DNA of 64,000 nt from contig JOHN01000033.1 in the NCBI GenBank assembly GCA_000719695.1, positions 1-64,000 on the forward strand. Direction: 5' to 3'. The notes beneath the pieces were generated by a model. The model was given only the letters and a program-made list of their open reading frames with translations, searched no databases and was not told the DNA's origin. Position 1 is the stretch's first letter. Each line of letters begins with the position of its first letter. A program made the translations under genes and the position numbers. Positions 50,281 to 60,074 of this stretch are shown here, piece after piece. This DNA is from Streptomyces sp. NRRL F-6131 (lineage in GTDB: Bacteria > Actinomycetota > Actinomycetes > Streptomycetales > Streptomycetaceae).

Positions 50281-51513
50281 TCAGACCGCCGCTTCCAGCT
50301 CGGCCTCGATCTTCTCCATGAGGTGGTCCTGGATCTCGGCGACGCCGATCTGCTGGACCAGCTCGGCGAAGAAGCCGCGCACCACCAGGCGGCGGGCCTC
50401 GTCGGCCGGGATGCCGCGGGCCTGCAGGTAGAAGAGCTGCTCGTCGTCGAAGCGGCCGGTGGCGGAGGCGTGGCCGGCGCCGACGATCTCGCCGGTCTCG
50501 ATCTCCAGGTTCGGCACCGAGTCGACCCGGGCGCCGTCGGTGAGCACCAGGTTGCGGTTGAGCTCGTAGGTGTCGGTGCCCTCGGCGGCCGCGCGGATCA
50601 GCACGTCGCCGATCCAGACGGCGTGCGCGTCCTGGCCCTGCAGCGCGCCCTTGTAGACCACGTTGGAGCGGCAGTGCGGGGTGTCGTGGTCGATGACCAG
50701 ACGGTGCTCCAGGTGCTGGCCGGCGTCGGCGAAGTAGAGGCCGAACAGCTCGGCCTCGCCGCCGGGCGCGGCGTAGCCGACCCGCGGGTGGATCCGGACC
50801 ACGTCGCCGCCGAAGGTGACGACGACGGACTTCAGCGAGGCGTCGCGGCCGACCAGCGCGGTCTGCTGGGCGGCGTGCACCGCGTCGCGGTCCCAGTCCT
50901 GGACCGAGACGAAGGTGAGCTTGGCGCCGTCGCCGACCAGCAGCTCGACGTTGGCGGCCCGGGTGCCGGTGCCGGTGTGGTTGATCACCACGACGGCCTC
51001 GGCGAACGGCTTGACGTCGACGACCACGTGGGCGAAGCGGGTGCCGCCCTCGCCGTGCACGTCGATCTTCACCGGCTCGGTGAGCACCGCGTCCTTGGGG
51101 ACGGTGACCACGAGCGCCTGCTCGAAGGCGCTGAACGCCTGCGCGGCGACCCGGTCGACCGGCTTGCCTGCCTTGCCCAGGCGGGCGTCGTCACGGCCGA
51201 CGGTCTCGGCGGTGACGCCCTCGGGCAGGCTGAGCTCGACCTTGTCCTCGCCCTTGTCGGCGGTGGCGGCGGTGCCGTCGTGCAGGCCGCCGAGGCGGTG
51301 CAGCGGGGTGAACCGCCAGTCCTCCTCGCGGCCGGTGGGCACCGGGAAGTCCGCGACGTCGAAGGACGGCGCGACCGCGACGCGCGCGTCGATCGGCTGG
51401 CGGACACTGTCCCGACCGGTGCCGGGCCCGGCGAGCTGGGCGCCGGCACCGGCGGTGCCGACCTCGATCGAACCGGCGGTGGTGGAGCCGGAGTTGTTCT
51501 GGACGTCAGCCAT
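50281..51513 (-). CDS. sufD: SufD scaffold protein
   Basis: A 410-residue SufD, partner of SufB in the Fe-S scaffold. It starts with a disordered Thr/Gly/Ala-rich lead, then REEDWRFTPLHRL, a right-handed beta-helix region, and the C-terminal family signature HASATGRFDDEQLFYLQARGI, then EARRLVVRGFFAE. The conserved histidine in the GAGHASATG motif is close to the assembly site. ATG at 51511-51513 is 60 bases downstream of the sufB stop. Confidence 0.96.
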   Translation of the reverse strand: MADVQNNSGSTTAGSIEVGTAGAGAQLAGPGTGRDSVRQPIDARVAVAPSFDVADFPVPTGREEDWRFTPLHRLGGLHDGTAATADKGEDKVELSLPEGVTAETVGRDDARLGKAGKPVDRVAAQAFSAFEQALVVTVPKDAVLTEPVKIDVHGEGGTRFAHVVVDVKPFAEAVVVINHTGTGTRAANVELLVGDGAKLTFVSVQDWDRDAVHAAQQTALVGRDASLKSVVVTFGGDVVRIHPRVGYAAPGGEAELFGLYFADAGQHLEHRLVIDHDTPHCRSNVVYKGALQGQDAHAVWIGDVLIRAAAEGTDTYELNRNLVLTDGARVDSVPNLEIETGEIVGAGHASATGRFDDEQLFYLQARGIPADEARRLVVRGFFAELVQQIGVAEIQDHLMEKIEAELEAAV

Positions 51514-51573
51514 GGCTGTTCGTTGTGCTCTCTTCCTCAAAAAAGTGTCGATGGACGGCGGGCGGCCGGCGGG

Positions 51574-52989
51574 TCAGCCGACGGAGCCCTCCATCTGCAG
51601 CTCGATCAGCCGGTTCAGCTCCAGCGCGTACTCCATCGGCAGCTCGCGCGCGATCGGCTCGACGAAGCCGCGGACGATCATCGCCATGGCCTCGAACTCG
51701 GTCATGCCGCGGCTCATCAGGTAGAAGAGCTGGTCCTCGCTGACCTTGGAGACGGTCGCCTCGTGGCCCATGGACACGTCGTCCTCGCGGACGTCCACGT
51801 AGGGGTAGGTGTCCGAGCGGGAGACCGTGTCGACCAGCAGCGCGTCGCAGAGCACGTTGGACTTGGCGCCCTTGGAGCCCTCGCCGATCTCGATCAGACC
51901 CCGGTAGGAGGTCCGGCCGCCGCCGCGCGCCACCGACTTGGAGACGATGTTGGAGGAGGTGTTCGGCGCCATGTGGACCATCTTGGCGCCGGCGTCCTGG
52001 TGCTGGCCCTCGCCGGCGAAGGCGATCGACAGGGTCTCGCCCTTGGCGTGCTCGCCCATCAGGTAGACGGCCGGGTACTTCATGGTGACCTTGGAGCCGA
52101 TGTTGCCGTCGACCCACTCCATGGTCGCGCCCTCGTACGCCACGGCGCGCTTGGTGACCAGGTTGTAGACGTTGTTCGACCAGTTCTGGATCGTCGTGTA
52201 GCGGCAGCGGCCGCCCTTCTTGACGATGATCTCCACGACCGCGGAGTGCAGCGAGTCGGAGGAGTAGATCGGGGCGGTGCAGCCCTCGACGTAGTGGACG
52301 TAGGCGTCCTCGTCGACGATGATCAGCGTCCGCTCGAACTGGCCCATGTTCTCGGTGTTGATCCGGAAGTAGGCCTGCAGCGGGATGTCGACGTGGACAC
52401 CCTTCGGCACGTAGATGAAGGAGCCGCCGGACCAGACGGCCGTGTTCAGCGCGGCGAACTTGTTGTCGCCGACCGGGATGACGGTGCCGAAGTACTCCTG
52501 GAAGATCTCCGGGTGCTCGCGCAGCGCGGTGTCGGTGTCCAGGAAGATGACGCCCTGCTCCTCCAGGTCCTCGCGGATCTGGTGGTAGACGACCTCGGAC
52601 TCGTACTGGGCGGCGACACCGGCGACCAGGCGCTGCTTCTCCGCCTCCGGGATGCCGAGCTTGTCGTAGGTCGCCTTGATGTCCGCCGGCAGGTCCTCCC
52701 AGGACTCGGCCTGCTTCTCGGTGGAGCGGACGAAGTACTTGATGTTGTCGAAGTCGATGCCGGAGAGGTCCGAGCCCCAGGTCGGCATGGGCTTCTTGCC
52801 GAACAGCTTGAGCCCCTTGAGGCGCAGGTTCAGCATCCACTCGGACTCGTTCTTCTTCGCCGAGATGTCGCGGACCACGTCCTCGCTGAGCCCGCGCTTG
52901 GCAGCGGCGCCGGCGACGTCCGGGTCGGCCCAGCCGTACTCGTAGTTGCCCAGGCCCTCGAGCTCGGGGTGCGAAACGGTGTCAGTCAT
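51574..52989 (-). CDS. sufB: SufB scaffold protein
   Basis: A 471-residue SufB, the main Fe-S scaffold subunit. Conserved segments seen are [87 protein letters not shown] and [21 protein letters not shown]. The cysteine in SNVLCDAL is the expected cluster-site cysteine. It is the first structural gene after sufR, 9 bases from that stop, so it is expressed under the same SufR-controlled promoter. Confidence 0.97.
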   Translation of the reverse strand: MTDTVSHPELEGLGNYEYGWADPDVAGAAAKRGLSEDVVRDISAKKNESEWMLNLRLKGLKLFGKKPMPTWGSDLSGIDFDNIKYFVRSTEKQAESWEDLPADIKATYDKLGIPEAEKQRLVAGVAAQYESEVVYHQIREDLEEQGVIFLDTDTALREHPEIFQEYFGTVIPVGDNKFAALNTAVWSGGSFIYVPKGVHVDIPLQAYFRINTENMGQFERTLIIVDEDAYVHYVEGCTAPIYSSDSLHSAVVEIIVKKGGRCRYTTIQNWSNNVYNLVTKRAVAYEGATMEWVDGNIGSKVTMKYPAVYLMGEHAKGETLSIAFAGEGQHQDAGAKMVHMAPNTSSNIVSKSVARGGGRTSYRGLIEIGEGSKGAKSNVLCDALLVDTVSRSDTYPYVDVREDDVSMGHEATVSKVSEDQLFYLMSRGMTEFEAMAMIVRGFVEPIARELPMEYALELNRLIELQMEGSVG

Positions 52990-52998
52990 GCGAGCTTC

Positions 52999-53844
52999 CT
53001 AACGCGCGGACGCTGAATCATCGGTGGACGTACCGGCAGTCGGCGCGGCATCGGTGTCCCGGCCCGCGGCGGAGCGCAGGGCGGGCGACGATGCGGCACC
53101 GGGTGCCGGCACATAGGTGGTGCAGACCCCGTCGCCGTGGGCGATGGTGGCCAGCCGTTGCACATGGGTGCCCAGCAGCCGGGAGAAGACCTCGGTCTCC
53201 GCCTCGCAGAGCTGCGGGAACTGCTCGGCGATGTGCGCGACCGGGCAGTGGTGCTGACAGAGCTGGGCGCCCGCCGGGGCCTGCGCCGCGGCCGACGGGA
53301 CCCGTCGCACCGTGGCAGCGTACCCGTCGGCACTGAGCGCCTGGGCCAGGGCCTCGGTGCGCTCGCCCGCTCCGGCGGAGCTGACGGCCTCGACGTACTT
53401 CTCGGCCTGCCGGCCGAACCGGGCCCGGGCGAAGGCGGCGACCGCCTCCTCGCCGGCCTTGCCGCCGCCGACCGCGTCGGAGATCCAGCGCAGGGCGTCG
53501 GCGGCGAGCTGGTCGTACGCCTGGTAGAAGGCGTCGCGACCGCCGTCGGTCAGGGCGAAGACCTTGGCCGGACGGCCCCGGCCGCGGCTGCCGTACACCC
53601 GCTGCTCGCGGGACTCGACCAGGCCGGCGGCGACCAGTCCGTCCAGGTGGCGGCGGACGGCGGCGGCGGTGAGGCCGAGCCGGCTCGCCAGGTCGGCGGC
53701 GGAGGAGGGGCCGTGGTCCAGGATCGACCGGGCGACCCGGTCCCGGGTGGCGCGGTGGCCCTCCAGCAGCACCTCGGCCGCCGTCGCGGGCACGGCGCAG
53801 CCGGGGGCCGACTCGGCCTCCGGGTGCGTGGAGTGCTCGCGCAT
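52999..53844 (-). CDS. sufR: SufR-type Fe-S-sensing repressor
   Basis: A 281-residue winged-helix regulator at the head of the suf operon. The DNA-binding part (VARSILDHGPSSAADLASRLGLT, then AVRRHLDGLVAAGLVESRE) is followed by a wing, GSRGRGRPAKVFALT. The cluster-binding cysteines are Cys196, Cys200 and Cys213 (CQHHC...QLC), with Cys241 further on, as in SufR. Holo-SufR represses suf and apo-SufR releases it. The ATG at 53842-53844 was chosen; a GTG three codons earlier overlaps the operator. Neither has a Shine-Dalgarno sequence, so the mRNA may be leaderless. Confidence 0.92.
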   Translation of the reverse strand: MREHSTHPEAESAPGCAVPATAAEVLLEGHRATRDRVARSILDHGPSSAADLASRLGLTAAAVRRHLDGLVAAGLVESREQRVYGSRGRGRPAKVFALTDGGRDAFYQAYDQLAADALRWISDAVGGGKAGEEAVAAFARARFGRQAEKYVEAVSSAGAGERTEALAQALSADGYAATVRRVPSAAAQAPAGAQLCQHHCPVAHIAEQFPQLCEAETEVFSRLLGTHVQRLATIAHGDGVCTTYVPAPGAASSPALRSAAGRDTDAAPTAGTSTDDSASAR

Positions 53845-53852
53845 GTTTTTCA

Positions 53853-53866
53853 CAACACCAGTGTTG
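53853..53866 (-). promoter_or_regulatory. SufR operator, CAAC-N6-GTTG
   Basis: CAACACCAGTGTTG is a near-perfect palindrome matching the CAAC-N6-GTTG pattern known for SufR sites. It lies 9 bases before the sufR ATG, so SufR binding would block transcription of the whole operon. Confidence 0.85.
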
Positions 53867-53924
53867 CGTAATTACTTCCGGCAGGACAAGCCGTGATCCA
53901 GGCCTCACCCGTGGCATCTGTCAC

Positions 53925-53943
53925 GCAGGTTAGCCTTACCTGA
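53925..53943. promoter_or_regulatory. Iron-box-like site (DmdR/IdeR type)
   Basis: GCAGGTTAGCCTTACCTGA matches 14 of 19 positions of TTAGGTTAGGCTAACCTAA, with intact AGGTTAG and ACCT arms. It lies between the divergent sufR and ABC exporter genes, 81 bases from the sufR start and 110 from the ATPase start, and could give iron control of either. Confidence 0.55.
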
Positions 53944-54052
53944 CCTGCGCTTTTGATCATCGAACGCGCCGCTCGGCGGCCCCTTCCGGCCATCTCCGGC
54001 CCCGCGCTCCCGGTGCACGGCCGCCCCGTTCGGTCCTCTTAGACTCACCCGT

Positions 54053-54975
<923 letters not shown>

Positions 54976-54979
<4 letters not shown>

Positions 54980-55755
54980 CCACGTACTCCCCCCGGCCCG
55001 GTGCGGCCCCCGTCGGCCGGATGCTGCTCGCCCAGACCGCGTTCGAGACGAGGATGCTGCTGCGCAACGGTGAGCAGCTGCTGCTCACCGTGGTCATCCC
55101 GACCGTGCTGCTGGTGCTCTTCTCGGCGGTCGACATCGTCGCCGTGGAGGGGCCCGGCAAGCGGGTCGACTTCCTCGCGCCGGGTCTGCTGGCGCTCGCC
55201 GTGATGTCGACGGCGTTCACCGGGCAGGCCATCGCCACCGGCTTCGAACGCCGCTACGGCGTGCTCAAGCGGCTGGGCGCCAGCCCGCTGCCGCGCTGGG
55301 CGCTGCTCACCGCCAAGACCGGCTGCGTGCTGGTCACCGAGGCGCTCCAGGTGGCGCTGCTGAGCGTGATCGCGCTGGCCCTCGGCTGGTCGCCGCAGGA
55401 GCTGTTCACACCGGACGGGGCGCTGACCGTGGCCGCCCTCCTGGTCCTGGGCACCGCCGCCTTCTCCGGGCTCGGCCTGCTGATGGCCGGGACGCTGAAG
55501 GCGGAGGCGACGCTGGCGGCGGCCAACCTGGTCTTCGTCCTGCTGCTGCTGGCGGGCGGGGTGGTCGTCCCGCTGTCGAAGTTCCCCTCCGCCGTGCAGT
55601 CGGTGCTGGAACTGACCCCGATCGCCGCGCTGTCGGACGGTCTGCGCTCGGTGCTCCAGTCCGGCGCCGGTGTGCCGTGGGCCGACCTCGGCATCCTGGC
55701 CGGCTGGGCCGTCCTCGGCCTCGGCGCCGCCGCGCGCTTCTTCCGCTGGGAGTAG
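54976..55755 (+). CDS. ABC-2-type exporter permease
   Basis: A 259-residue membrane subunit of ABC-2 type with about six helices. It has a long cytoplasmic start (TAFETRMLLRNGEQLLLTVVIPTVLLVLFS) and the family's KRLGASPLPRW coupling region after the second helix, then LELTPIAALSDGLRSVL near the end. It begins with GTG overlapping the ATPase stop. It functions as a homodimer with two copies of the ATPase. A hairpin terminator follows 18 bases later. Confidence 0.92.
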
Positions 55756-55773
55756 CGGCCCCCGCCGCACGCG

Positions 55774-55808
55774 ACGGCCCCCGGCTCGACGGACGAGCCG
55801 GGGGCCGT
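55774..55808. terminator. Bidirectional terminator hairpin
   Basis: A perfect 15-bp stem (ACGGCCCCCGGCTCG) with a 5-base loop, between the convergent exporter permease and LAATG surface-protein genes. Confidence 0.85.
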
Positions 55809-55830
55809 TCGCCGTGCCCGGGGCCGGGGA

Positions 55831-56568
55831 TCAGCTCCCGGCGCCGCCGCGGCGCCGGCGGGCGAGCAGGACGAGCGCTCCGCCGAGGAGCACGACACCG
55901 CCGCCGACGGCCGCGATGACCGGGGTGGCGTCGCTGCTACCGGTCGCCGCCAGCGCCGGGCCGGCCGGCGTCGTGGCGGGCGTCGGGACCGGGGTGGGCG
56001 TCCGGGTCGGCGTCGCGGTGACGCTCGGGCTGGACGTCGGCGTGGGGGTGGGCGTCACCGTCCGGCTCGGGGTCGGGGTCGGCGTGGTGGTCGGGGTGAC
56101 GGTGGGCGTCGGGGTCGGCGTCACCGTCGGGGTGGGGGTGGGCGTCGCCGTGGGGGTGGGGGTCGGCGTCGGGGTCGGGGTGGGCGTCGGGGTCGCGCAG
56201 ACCTCGATCGTCTTGGTCTCCGTCTTGTTCCAGTCCTGGTTCTTCGGGTCCTCGGTGGTGGTCACCACGAAGGTGGCCTTGATCGGCGCGGAGTGCGCCT
56301 TCACCGGGAAGGACTGGTGGAACGCCTTGCCGAACTCCTTCTGGTCCAGCAGCTTCTCACCGTCGACGGTCAGACTGACGGCGTTCTTCACGCCCGCCTT
56401 GTCGCTGTAGTTGGTCAGGTCGATCACGATCTTGTCGCAGGTGACCTGCCAGGCCGGGACGTGGGCCGAGGCACTCGTCGCCAGCGCCACCGGCAGCAGG
56501 ACGGCGGCCACCGCCGTTCCCGCGAGCGTCGCACTGCCGATGCCTATCTGCCTCCGCTGTCGCGCCAT
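55831..56568 (-). CDS. Secreted LAxTG-type sortase-anchored protein with Thr-Pro stalk
   Basis: A 245-residue surface protein. The signal peptide spans residues 1-35 ([20 protein letters not shown]...ATSASA). A small ectodomain of about 90 residues with two cysteines ([10 protein letters not shown]...EVCATP) follows, then a stalk of about 70 residues of TP repeats with occasional Val/Ser, and the sorting signal LAATG followed by a hydrophobic helix and a RRRR tail. LAxTG signals are used by class E sortases of actinobacteria. The stalk would carry the small domain away from the wall. A stretch of about 350 bases upstream holds one terminator and no gene. Confidence 0.87.
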   Translation of the reverse strand: MARQRRQIGIGSATLAGTAVAAVLLPVALATSASAHVPAWQVTCDKIVIDLTNYSDKAGVKNAVSLTVDGEKLLDQKEFGKAFHQSFPVKAHSAPIKATFVVTTTEDPKNQDWNKTETKTIEVCATPTPTPTPTPTPTPTATPTPTPTVTPTPTPTVTPTTTPTPTPSRTVTPTPTPTSSPSVTATPTRTPTPVPTPATTPAGPALAATGSSDATPVIAAVGGGVVLLGGALVLLARRRRGGAGS

Positions 56569-56807
56569 TTCGTTGTTCCTTCCGAACGGTCTTGTGCAGC
56601 AGGCGCATTGAGTGGAAGAGCGGTGGCCCGCCACGACTGTCCGGGGGACTCTACCGGCACCCCCGCTCCGCTCCACACCCCGCTGCACGGCCGGATGTCG
56701 TCTGTCGGTTCATCCGCCGATGTGCATCCGGCAGCCCATCACATCCGCACGCTCGGGCGACACGGCTTCGGCGGACTCGTACGAACTCCGTCAAGGTGGC
56801 CGAAAAA

Positions 56808-56847
56808 CAGCACCCCTGGCGATCACTCTCGATCACCAGGGGTGCTG
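56808..56847 (-). terminator. Intrinsic terminator of the choice-of-anchor A gene
   Basis: A 17-bp stem with one mismatch (CAGCACCCCTGG-x-GATC arms) and loop ACTCTC is followed on the minus strand by TTTTT. It lies about 73 bases after the stop of the upstream gene. Confidence 0.85.
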
Positions 56848-56919
56848 CGACGAACAAGCGACGAACAGAACCGCTCAGGCCCACGGAGTCCCCACGGCGC
56901 GGACCCGGGCGGGCGCGAC

Positions 56920-58317
56920 TCAGGCCCGACCGGCCGCCTTGCGCCGACGCGCGACCAGGACCAGCGCGCCACCGGCGGCGATCACCACGGCGCCGCCGAT
57001 CGCCAGCGGCACGACCGGACCGGAACCGGTGTGGGCGAGGCCGCCCCCGGTGCTGGTCCCGGCCGACGGGCTCGCCGAGGCGCCCGGCACGACCGCCGGG
57101 GCCGAGGTGGACGGGCCGGCCGACGGGCTCGCCGACCCGCTCGCGCTCGGTCCGGCGGTGCCCGGCGCGGACGGGCCGCCCGAGGCGCTCGGGGTCACCG
57201 AGGGGGCGGGCGTCCCGGTCGTGCCCGGGGTGGTCGGCGGGGTGCTCGGCGTACCGGTGGAGCCCGGCGTGCTGGGCGTGGTGGTCGCCGACGGCGTCCC
57301 GGTCGGCACCACCACGGGCGGCGTGGTGGGCGGGGTGGTCGGCGGCGTGGTGGGCGGCACGACGGGCGGCAGGCAGCCGGTGAAGGGGTAGTGGTGCGTC
57401 TCCGCGCCGCCCTTGCCGGTCAGCGACTTGACGATGACCGAGCCGTTCACCGGGGCCGCCGAGCCGAGGTCGAACGCCGCGTTCGGCGCCAGCACGGTGC
57501 CGGACCAGGCGGCCTGGCTGCTCTTGACCACCTTGGTGGCGGTGGGGAAGTTCCAGAGCAGCTTGGCGCGGACCGCCCCGCCGTGCGCGCTCTGCAGCTT
57601 GTCGTCCAGGACGTAGGCCTTCTTGCCCTCGTCCCAGAGGTGGAAGCCGGTGGTCTTCGCGGCCGCCATGTCGTACGAGTCGCCGGTCACGGTGACCACG
57701 GTGACCGAACCGACCGGCACCTTCACGAAGACGTCGGTGGCGCCCTGGAGGGTGGCCGCGGAGACGGTGAAGGCGTTGTAGGAGGCGTCCCCACCGGTGA
57801 GGTGGAGCTCCTTGCCCTTCGCCTCGACCTTGGCGCCGGCGGTCTGCGGCGTCCCGGCCAGCGCGGTGGAGACCGCGCGGACCCGGGCGAACTCGGCGGC
57901 GAAGTCGATCGGCGACCCGCCCTGGCCGACCGTGCCCCGGTGGGCCTGGATCACGGCGCCCTCGGCCTTCGAGCCGTAGACGCCGTTGCCCTTCATCACC
58001 TGGGTGTTGTTGCCGGTCAGCTTGCCGGCGACGACCAGGGCGTTGCCGCCCGGCAGTGCTTTGACCTGCTCCGGGGTCAGTTCCTGGCCGACCGAGAAGC
58101 CGCCGGTGAAGTCGGCGTTGCCGCCGACCGCCACCGCACCCTCGGCGTCCGGCGTGTGGGTGTCGTCGCCCTCGACGAACTCCCCGTAGAGGCTGGCGAC
58201 CCCCAGGCTCAGGCACTGGTTCGGGTCGGCGGCGTGGGCGGCGGCCGGGGCGAGGAGCCCGGCCAGAACGAGCGATCCGCCGAGCGCGAGCGCCGCGGCG
58301 GGAAGGGGTATGCGCAT
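56920..58317 (-). CDS. Choice-of-anchor A family secreted protein with LAHTG signal
   Basis: A 465-residue exported protein. The signal peptide ends near AAAHAAD (residue 30). Residues about 35-300 are the choice-of-anchor A domain (LYGEFVEGDDTHTPDAEGAVAVGGN and WSGTVLAPNAAFDLGSAAPVNGSVIVKSL). A Pro/Thr/Ser/Gly stalk of about 120 residues follows, then the sortase signal LAHTG, a hydrophobic helix and an RRRK tail. The domain is found in bacterial adhesive or collagen-binding-like surface proteins. ATG at 58315-58317 starts the signal peptide. A DasR-like palindrome lies 86 bases upstream. Confidence 0.88.
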   Translation of the reverse strand: MRIPLPAAALALGGSLVLAGLLAPAAAHAADPNQCLSLGVASLYGEFVEGDDTHTPDAEGAVAVGGNADFTGGFSVGQELTPEQVKALPGGNALVVAGKLTGNNTQVMKGNGVYGSKAEGAVIQAHRGTVGQGGSPIDFAAEFARVRAVSTALAGTPQTAGAKVEAKGKELHLTGGDASYNAFTVSAATLQGATDVFVKVPVGSVTVVTVTGDSYDMAAAKTTGFHLWDEGKKAYVLDDKLQSAHGGAVRAKLLWNFPTATKVVKSSQAAWSGTVLAPNAAFDLGSAAPVNGSVIVKSLTGKGGAETHHYPFTGCLPPVVPPTTPPTTPPTTPPVVVPTGTPSATTTPSTPGSTGTPSTPPTTPGTTGTPAPSVTPSASGGPSAPGTAGPSASGSASPSAGPSTSAPAVVPGASASPSAGTSTGGGLAHTGSGPVVPLAIGGAVVIAAGGALVLVARRRKAAGRA

Positions 58318-58402
58318 GTGCAGGATCTCCGCTTGCGTGCGGGGGGTGGGAGGGTCCGGAAAAAGGTACGGACCAAGCCGCACTCTTTCGGCCAAGCCGG
58401 TG

Positions 58403-58418
58403 ATTGGTCAAGACCAAT
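58403..58418. promoter_or_regulatory. DasR-like palindrome (dre-type)
   Basis: ATTGGTCAAGACCAAT is a 16-bp palindrome that matches 13 of 16 positions of the DasR element A(G/C)TGGTCTAGACCA(G/C)T, keeping TGGTC and GACCA. It lies in the 243-base divergent gap between the choice-of-anchor A and ctaA genes. Nothing else was recognised there. Confidence 0.6.
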
Positions 58419-58560
58419 GTCCGCATTGCCCCAACAGTCCGGATTGCCACGACCTGACCCACCGTGGGTTTACCGCCAAGTCGACACGGCAGTCCCGGCG
58501 CCGGGAGCGCGCCCGGCCGACACCCGCCCCGCCCCAAGATCGGCTGTAAGGCCGCATACC

Positions 58561-59577
58561 ATGGACGCCGTGCCTAACACCACCCCCTTCTCCCTGCTCG
58601 CCGAGCGCTGGCAGCCCTCCGCCGCCGTGGTCAAGCGCGCCGCGTTCGCCGCGCTGGTGATGAGCGTGGTGATCGTCGTCACCGGCGGTGCCGTCCGCCT
58701 CACCGCCTCCGGCCTCGGCTGCACCACCTGGCCGCGCTGCACCGACGAGAGCCTCACCCCGACCGCCGAAATGGGCTTCCACGGCGTCGTCGAGTTCACC
58801 AACCGGATGCTCACCTACGTCCTGAGCGCCGCCGTCGGCTGGGCGATCCTCGCCGCGCGCTGCCACCTCCCCCAGCCTTCGGCCGGGGGGACCCCCCTCT
58901 GGCGGCACGGCCTGACCAAGCTCGGCTGGGCGCAGTTCTGGCTGGTGATGAGCAACGCCGTGCTCGGCGGCATCACCGTGCTGACCGGCCTCAACCCCTA
59001 CACCGTGGCGCTGCACCTGATCGCCGCGATGGGCCTGGTCTGGGTCGCCACCCTGATGTGGGAGCGGAGCAAGGAGGGCGACGGCCCGGCCCGCCCGCTG
59101 GTGGCCGAGCCCGTCAAGCGGCTCTCCTACGTCCTGGTCGGGGTGATCGGTCTGCTGGTGGCCGCCGGCACGCTGGTCACCGGCGCCGGCCACCACCCCG
59201 GGACGCCCAAGGACAACAAGATGGTCCCGCGCATCCCGCTGGACTACGACCGCCTCGCCCAGGCCCACGCCGACCTGGCCTTCCTCTCGATCGGCCTCTC
59301 GCTCGCGGTGATCTTCGTCTTCGCCGCCGTCAAGGTGCCGCCCGCGGCCAAGGCCCGCGCCCGCGAGCTGCTGATCGGCCTCCTCCTCCAGGGCGTGATC
59401 GGCTTCGTCCAGTACTTCACCGACGTCCCCGAGCTCCTGGTCGGCCTCCACATGCTGGGCGCCACCCTGATCTGGATCGCCGCGCTGCGCATCCCCCTCG
59501 CCCTGCGCACCCGCGAGGCCGCCGCCGCCCCCGCCGGGGCGCCCGCCGCCCGCGCCCCCCGGACCGCGGCCGTCTGA
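58561..59577 (+). CDS. ctaA: Heme A synthase (COX15/CtaA)
   Basis: A 338-residue membrane enzyme that oxidises heme O to heme A for cytochrome aa3 oxidase. It has eight hydrophobic helices in two four-helix halves. Conserved parts are VTGGAVRLTASGLGCTTWPRC (two Cys), FHGVVEFTNRML, NPYTVALHLIAAMG, QAHADLAFLS and LVGLHMLGATLIW, which provide four histidines for the two hemes. ATG at 58561 was chosen; a GTG three codons later is possible and no ribosome site is seen. Helix 3 is followed by an inserted repeat encoding LPQPSAGGTPL. It faces heme O synthase downstream. Confidence 0.95.
   Translation: MDAVPNTTPFSLLAERWQPSAAVVKRAAFAALVMSVVIVVTGGAVRLTASGLGCTTWPRCTDESLTPTAEMGFHGVVEFTNRMLTYVLSAAVGWAILAARCHLPQPSAGGTPLWRHGLTKLGWAQFWLVMSNAVLGGITVLTGLNPYTVALHLIAAMGLVWVATLMWERSKEGDGPARPLVAEPVKRLSYVLVGVIGLLVAAGTLVTGAGHHPGTPKDNKMVPRIPLDYDRLAQAHADLAFLSIGLSLAVIFVFAAVKVPPAAKARARELLIGLLLQGVIGFVQYFTDVPELLVGLHMLGATLIWIAALRIPLALRTREAAAAPAGAPAARAPRTAAV
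58866..58898 (+). repeat. Palindromic repeat element inserted in ctaA
   Basis: The sequence CCCCCAGCCTTCGGCCGGGG, extended by GGACCCCCC, is a hairpin-forming element of a kind I recall as dispersed in streptomycete genomes. It is in frame, encodes LPQPSAGGTPL, and extends the loop after the helix ending AARCH. Confidence 0.6.
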
Positions 59578-59602
59578 CCCCCGGCACCCGCGCGCCCCGC
59601 AC

Positions 59603-59649
59603 CACGGGGAAGGGCCCCGATCTCGAGGAGATCGGGGCCCTTCCCCGTG
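59603..59649. terminator. Very strong bidirectional terminator
   Basis: A perfect 22-bp stem beginning CACGGGGAAGGGCCCC, with a GAG loop, lies between the convergent ctaA and small hypothetical genes. Confidence 0.9.
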
Positions 59650-59663
59650 CGACGGGGGCGGGG

Positions 59664-60002
59664 TCAGCCGCCGAGCTGGATGCCCGCCATCCGCTTCCAC
59701 TCGTACGCACCGGTCTTCACCTTCAGGCCCAGCTCGCCCTCGAAGGAGTCGTGCAGGGTGATCCCGGCCAGCTCGGCGGCCCGGCGGCCCACGGCGTAGC
59801 TGGGCGCGACCTGGTCGCCCCAGGCGCCGTCGGCACCGACCACGACGATCCGGGTGGCGAGCGTGCCGACGTACTCGACGACGCCGTCGGCGCTGCCGCC
59901 GTGCGCCGCGGCGAAGGCGGTCAGGTTCTTGGCGATGCGCTTGGCGCGGCGCTCGGCACGGGCGTCCGGCGCGGCGGGGGTGGCGGTCTCTGCGCTGCTC
60001 AT
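59664..60002 (-). CDS. Small conserved-looking protein of unknown function
   Basis: A 112-residue soluble protein, not recognised as a known domain. It has a basic helix (RAERRAKRIAKNLTAFAAAHG), a short beta strand pair (GTLATRIVVVGADGAWGD) and a C-terminal YEWKRMAGIQLGG. It is between ctaA and a DUF2461 gene, reading toward ctaA. Codon use fits the neighbourhood, and the preceding hairpin indicates a separate transcript. The ATG at 60000-60002 leaves 72 bases to the divergent gene. Confidence 0.65.
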   Translation of the reverse strand: MSSAETATPAAPDARAERRAKRIAKNLTAFAAAHGGSADGVVEYVGTLATRIVVVGADGAWGDQVAPSYAVGRRAAELAGITLHDSFEGELGLKVKTGAYEWKRMAGIQLGG

Positions 60003-60074
60003 GCCCGCATGCTACCGAGCGGTAGGAGAGCTGGCGACGGGAGCGCCCTGTGCCCCGGGCCACATACTGGTCGG

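Noticed and set aside
56080..56200. CRISPR-like regular repeats
   Set aside because: The periodicity is that of a Thr-Pro coding repeat in a surface-protein stalk, with no conserved repeat/spacer structure.
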